The notes under the pieces: model-generated
Told to the model about the DNA's origin: nothing
Databases searched by the model: none
Seen by the model: only the letters and a program-made list of their open reading frames with translations
Assembly: GCA_047605615.1 (NCBI GenBank)
Contig: JASGFI010000063.1
Location: 1 to 15,500, forward strand
Source: Taibaiella sp047605615
GTDB lineage: Bacteria; Bacteroidota; Bacteroidia; Chitinophagales; Chitinophagaceae
DNA length: 15,500 nt
Direction: 5' to 3'
Part shown: positions 12,923 through 15,500 of the stretch, piece by piece
Layout: the number at the start of each line of letters is the position of its first letter
Numbering within the stretch: the first letter of the stretch is position 1
Translations under genes and position numbers: made by a program

Positions 12923-14041
12923 ATGATGGGCAAGACAGAAAGTATAAGCACAAAAAAATGGCAGGCATTCCGGCTGCGCAACTGCGTGTTGGTTGGGTTG
13001 CTCGTATTCCTTTCCATATTCCAATATGCCTTGGCACATTCGGTTGGTTTCTTGACGTTTTACATGGCATACGTTTACCGGCCCATGCAAAAAATGCGCA
13101 GCGCCGTACTGAACGGCATTCCGTTTAGCGTGGGCGATATTTTCTATCTCTTGCTGGGCATAGCCTTGTTGGCGGCGATAGTGAGGATGGTGTATTTCCT
13201 GCTTACCTTCCGTAAAAACAGAAACGAGGTAATAACAGAAACTGTGCGCTTCCTGAACGTGCCGCTGGTTGTTTACGCCATTTTCCTGATTAGCTGGGGT
13301 GGCAATTATTATAGGAAACCGCTTAGCGGCCATTGGCCACTTGCCCACGTCAATTGGGACAGCGGTGCTTTGCTGAAAATGAACATATCGATAGTGGAAC
13401 ACCTAAACCGGGAAAGGCTGTTCGCTACTCGTTTCCCAAATTTGAAAAGCACCAATGCCATTGCCAACCAACTGTACCATATACGTTACGGCGATAAAAT
13501 AGCCGCACTAAAGGTGAAGCCCACCGCGCTGGGCTATGCGCTAAGTTACTTGGGCATACAGGGCTATGTCAATCCTTTTTCGGGCGAGGCACAATTCAAC
13601 AGGTTTATTCCGCCATTTATGCACCCTTTCGTCGTTTGCCACGAAATGGCTCACCAAGCGGGCATAGCAGCCGAGGACGATGCAAATTTATTGGCCTTCG
13701 TGGTGGGTAGCGAAAGCAACGTTCCGGCCTTTAGGTATTCGGCTTGGTTCAATTTGTTCCTGTACGCATACGGCGACCTGAAAGCTACGGATTCTACTGC
13801 GGCAAAAACCATATTCAACACGCTGAACCTGCAAACCCGCAACGACCTGGACACCTTGCGCACCATGCAACGCAGGTACCGTAGCAGCTTCCGCAAATAT
13901 AGTACGCGGCTGTACGATGGATATTTGCGGTTGCACGGCCAACATGATGGCATCAACAGCTACAACGACGTGGTGCGCTGGGTATATCTGCGCCAACAGT
14001 TGGGAAATGAAAAGGCAGACCTCCCGGTCTGCCCTTGGTAA
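12923..14041 (+). CDS. DUF3810 family membrane protein with HExxH zinc-protease motif
   Basis: 372 residues. Three hydrophobic segments (about 22-50, 71-95 and 112-127) are followed by a soluble domain holding HEMAHQ (240-245) and AEDDANLLAF (250-259). In HExxH metalloproteases the two His and a downstream Glu (E251 fits) bind zinc and E241 is catalytic. This is the layout of DUF3810, a Bacteroidota family of unknown function; protease activity is inferred from the motif. Two adjacent ATG codons (12923 and 12926) could both serve. A -33/-7 pair is not clear. Its last seven or so codons lie inside the terminator hairpin of the convergent TPR gene, so the tail ADLPVCPW is probably of little importance. 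Confidence 0.8.
   Translation: MMGKTESISTKKWQAFRLRNCVLVGLLVFLSIFQYALAHSVGFLTFYMAYVYRPMQKMRSAVLNGIPFSVGDIFYLLLGIALLAAIVRMVYFLLTFRKNRNEVITETVRFLNVPLVVYAIFLISWGGNYYRKPLSGHWPLAHVNWDSGALLKMNISIVEHLNRERLFATRFPNLKSTNAIANQLYHIRYGDKIAALKVKPTALGYALSYLGIQGYVNPFSGEAQFNRFIPPFMHPFVVCHEMAHQAGIAAEDDANLLAFVVGSESNVPAFRYSAWFNLFLYAYGDLKATDSTAAKTIFNTLNLQTRNDLDTLRTMQRRYRSSFRKYSTRLYDGYLRLHGQHDGINSYNDVVRWVYLRQQLGNEKADLPVCPW
14010..14033 (-). terminator. Terminator of the TPR gene, embedded in the end of the DUF3810 gene
   Basis: Minus strand: perfect stem GGCAGACC / GGTCTGCC with loop GGGA, followed by TTTTCATTT. It lies 27 bases after the TPR stop. On the plus strand no T-run follows, so it mainly ends the minus-strand transcript. 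Confidence 0.65.
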
Positions 14042-14059
14042 TAAAAATATTTCGGGTCG

Positions 14060-15364
14060 TTACTTTTTGAGTTCGTTCAACAATTTTCGGACTTCCCCTG
14101 CTTTCTCCTCTTGGTCCATGCGGTTGTAGATTTCTTTCAAACCGGTAAGGGTATTGACATAGGTCTTGAACGCTTCGCCTTTCAAGCTGTCCTTTTGGGG
14201 TTGCAAGATAGAACGGCTTTTTTCCAAATAAGGCAAAGCGCGCACGAACAATTGGGTTTTTTGCTTGTCCATGGCCGCGGCTTTCTTCTCGTCTTCTTTC
14301 GACATGCCTAACTGGTTGATGGCATTAATCAAATCGGCGGCTTGGTTAAAGTAAAAGGTTCCCAACTGGAAATTATAGGTAGCGTTTTCCGGGCTGAGTT
14401 CTACGGTTTTCTTATAGGCTGCTTCGGCTTTGTCGCGGTATTCTTGGGCATTGGCAGGCGGGTTTCCCGTAGCGGGTTTGGCCAAGGTGTTGTACAAGAT
14501 GCCCAAGTTCATGTACAGTTCGGGGTTAGAGGGGTTTTTGGCAATTGCCTGCTCCATTTTTTCTATTGCCTCTTTTTGCGAACCCGATTGCAGCGCGTAG
14601 TTCAGTTCCAGCGCTTCTATGTTTTTGTCTTCCGGAAATTTGGCGCGGGCTTCTTTTATGGCAGCCAATTGCTTTTCCTTGTCGCCTTTTTGCGCATAAG
14701 CCTGTATCAGCACCAGGTACATATTGGCGGTGTGGTTGGCCAAATACGGGCTTTTTTTGGCTTCTTCCAATTCCGAAATGGCCACGTCCGGTTTCTTGTC
14801 GTAATAGGCCGTGTAAGCCATGAACATGCTCGATTGCGCCCGAACGGTGTCTATGATGGGCATCAATACAAAACGCTTGTCCTTATCGGGACCCGCCAAT
14901 TGCCTTGCTTGTTGAAACAAGGCAAACGCATCGGCGTATTGGGAGGCGTTGTAAACATGGATGCCGTCGTTAAAGCTGTAAAATACGGCATTGGCCAACA
15001 AGCTGACAACCTTGGGGTCGGATTCCAATTTTTTGTCTATCTCGAATGCCTTTCGCAGTGCGGCAATGGCTGTTTTGTAAGGCTTGTCTTGATTCAGCTG
15101 CTCTTCCTGTTGCATGGCCATGTATATGCCGGCCTTGGTGGTCCAGGTTTCTGCCTTGGTGTTGGTTTCCGCATTTTCCGATGCTGCGTCTATGGCCTCT
15201 TTGGCATTTTTCAGCGAGGTTACGGCATCGGCATTTTTCTTTGTTTGCTGAAAAAGAATGGCTTTGTCCAATTCTTTGGCCGCATCTTTCAATTTGTCTT
15301 TTTGTGCCAAGGCGCCGCCCGCCAACAGCAATCCCGTAGAGAGCAAGAATATGTGCTTATTCAT
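14060..15364 (-). CDS. Exported tetratricopeptide-repeat (TPR) protein
   Basis: 434 residues. The signal peptide MNKHIFLLSTGLLLAGGALA is cleaved before Gln21. The mature protein is almost wholly helical, with TPR-like pairs about every 34 residues. The clearest are 211-245 (NMYLVLIQAYAQKGDKEKQL), 247-279, 282-325 (ELYMNLGILYNTLA, then AEAAYKKTVELSPENA) and 329-345. A Lys/Glu-rich stretch and the end EKAGEVRKLLNELKK follow. TPRs mediate protein contacts; the partner is unknown. No lipobox or membrane anchor is seen, so it is probably periplasmic. A -7-like box TACTTTTA lies 37 bases upstream. Confidence 0.8.
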   Translation of the reverse strand: MNKHIFLLSTGLLLAGGALAQKDKLKDAAKELDKAILFQQTKKNADAVTSLKNAKEAIDAASENAETNTKAETWTTKAGIYMAMQQEEQLNQDKPYKTAIAALRKAFEIDKKLESDPKVVSLLANAVFYSFNDGIHVYNASQYADAFALFQQARQLAGPDKDKRFVLMPIIDTVRAQSSMFMAYTAYYDKKPDVAISELEEAKKSPYLANHTANMYLVLIQAYAQKGDKEKQLAAIKEARAKFPEDKNIEALELNYALQSGSQKEAIEKMEQAIAKNPSNPELYMNLGILYNTLAKPATGNPPANAQEYRDKAEAAYKKTVELSPENATYNFQLGTFYFNQAADLINAINQLGMSKEDEKKAAAMDKQKTQLFVRALPYLEKSRSILQPQKDSLKGEAFKTYVNTLTGLKEIYNRMDQEEKAGEVRKLLNELKK

Positions 15365-15400
15365 TTTGGTACTGTGGTTGTTTTTGGAAAATTTAGGCCG

Positions 15401-15408
15401 TAAAAGTA
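15401..15408 (-). promoter_or_regulatory. Possible -7 box of the TPR gene
   Basis: TACTTTTA, one mismatch to TAnnTTTG, is followed by an A-rich leader (CCAAAAACAACCAC) to the ATG. No TTG is at the expected upstream distance. Confidence 0.35.
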
Positions 15409-15474
15409 GCGCAAATAATCAAAATCTTGGCGTTAAGGTTGTGCGGGGTGCATTTAAAATTGTCGTAGCATAGT

Positions 15475-15500
15475 ATGTCCCGATCGCAGCGAGGGAGCTC
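15475..15500. repeat. Dispersed palindromic repeat, partial copy cut by window end
   Basis: ATGTCCCGATCGCAGCGAGG and the following six bases match the left arm of the element at 6987-7048, apart from a two-base deletion (AT) and two substitutions. The copy continues beyond the window. It lies upstream of the TPR gene, again between genes. Confidence 0.6.

Noticed and set aside
14342..15403. Plus-strand open frame of 353 codons opposite the TPR gene
   Set aside because: The Phe/Gly/Val-rich translation without any domain is the antisense of a Lys/Ala/Glu-rich gene; the minus strand has a signal peptide and TPRs.
1..15500. CRISPR array, integron or intact insertion sequence
   Set aside because: No regularly spaced direct repeats, no cas or IS transposase with terminal repeats; the Xer-type gene sits in conserved chromosomal context.

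Overview
The window comes from a member of the Bacteroidota, probably the Chitinophagales/Sphingobacteriia side, although the order is a guess. The evidence is as follows. Promoters have the -7 box TAnnTTTG, sometimes with TTG/TTTG about 20 bases upstream. Almost every start lacks a Shine-Dalgarno sequence. The set rpsU - tyrosine recombinase - short HPF is a Bacteroidota arrangement. The topoisomerase IV B subunit is of the Bacteroidota type, there is a DUF3810 protein, and signal peptides are cleaved just before Gln. Most of the window is ordinary chromosomal backbone. No prophage, CRISPR array or intact insertion sequence is visible.

Left part (1-3910): a translation-centred neighbourhood. 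On the minus strand are a truncated unknown gene, trmN6 (tRNA m6A37 methyltransferase) and tsaD (tRNA t6A37 synthesis); the last two overlap by 8 bases. Divergently, on the plus strand, are rpsU (bS21), a XerC/D-type recombinase and hpf (ribosome hibernation). rpsU is the one gene here with a strong Shine-Dalgarno sequence. That fits what is known of Bacteroidota ribosomes, where bS21 helps hide the anti-SD. Strong hairpin terminators follow rpsU and hpf.

Middle part (3911-7250): an AT-rich Rpn-family PD-(D/E)XK nuclease gene, about 480 bases of non-coding DNA, one copy of a 93-base dispersed repeat (the other lies at 231-323), a tRNA-His with its own promoter and terminator, and a membrane-anchored metallophosphoesterase. 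A 62-base dispersed imperfect palindrome follows; the window ends inside another copy of it.

Right part (7178-15364): a 25-codon small ORF ending one base before a secreted thioredoxin-fold (CPRC) protein of 578 residues; parE, without parC beside it; a small coding remnant; a candidate metal-related pair (outer-membrane barrel and periplasmic HMA-domain protein); a DUF3810 membrane protein with an HEMAH zinc-protease motif; and a secreted TPR protein whose terminator is embedded in the end of the DUF3810 gene.

The observations most worth following are the small ORF coupled to the thioredoxin-fold protein, the rpsU-specific Shine-Dalgarno, three genes whose -7 box sits so close to the start codon that their mRNAs should be leaderless or nearly so, and the two dispersed repeat families.
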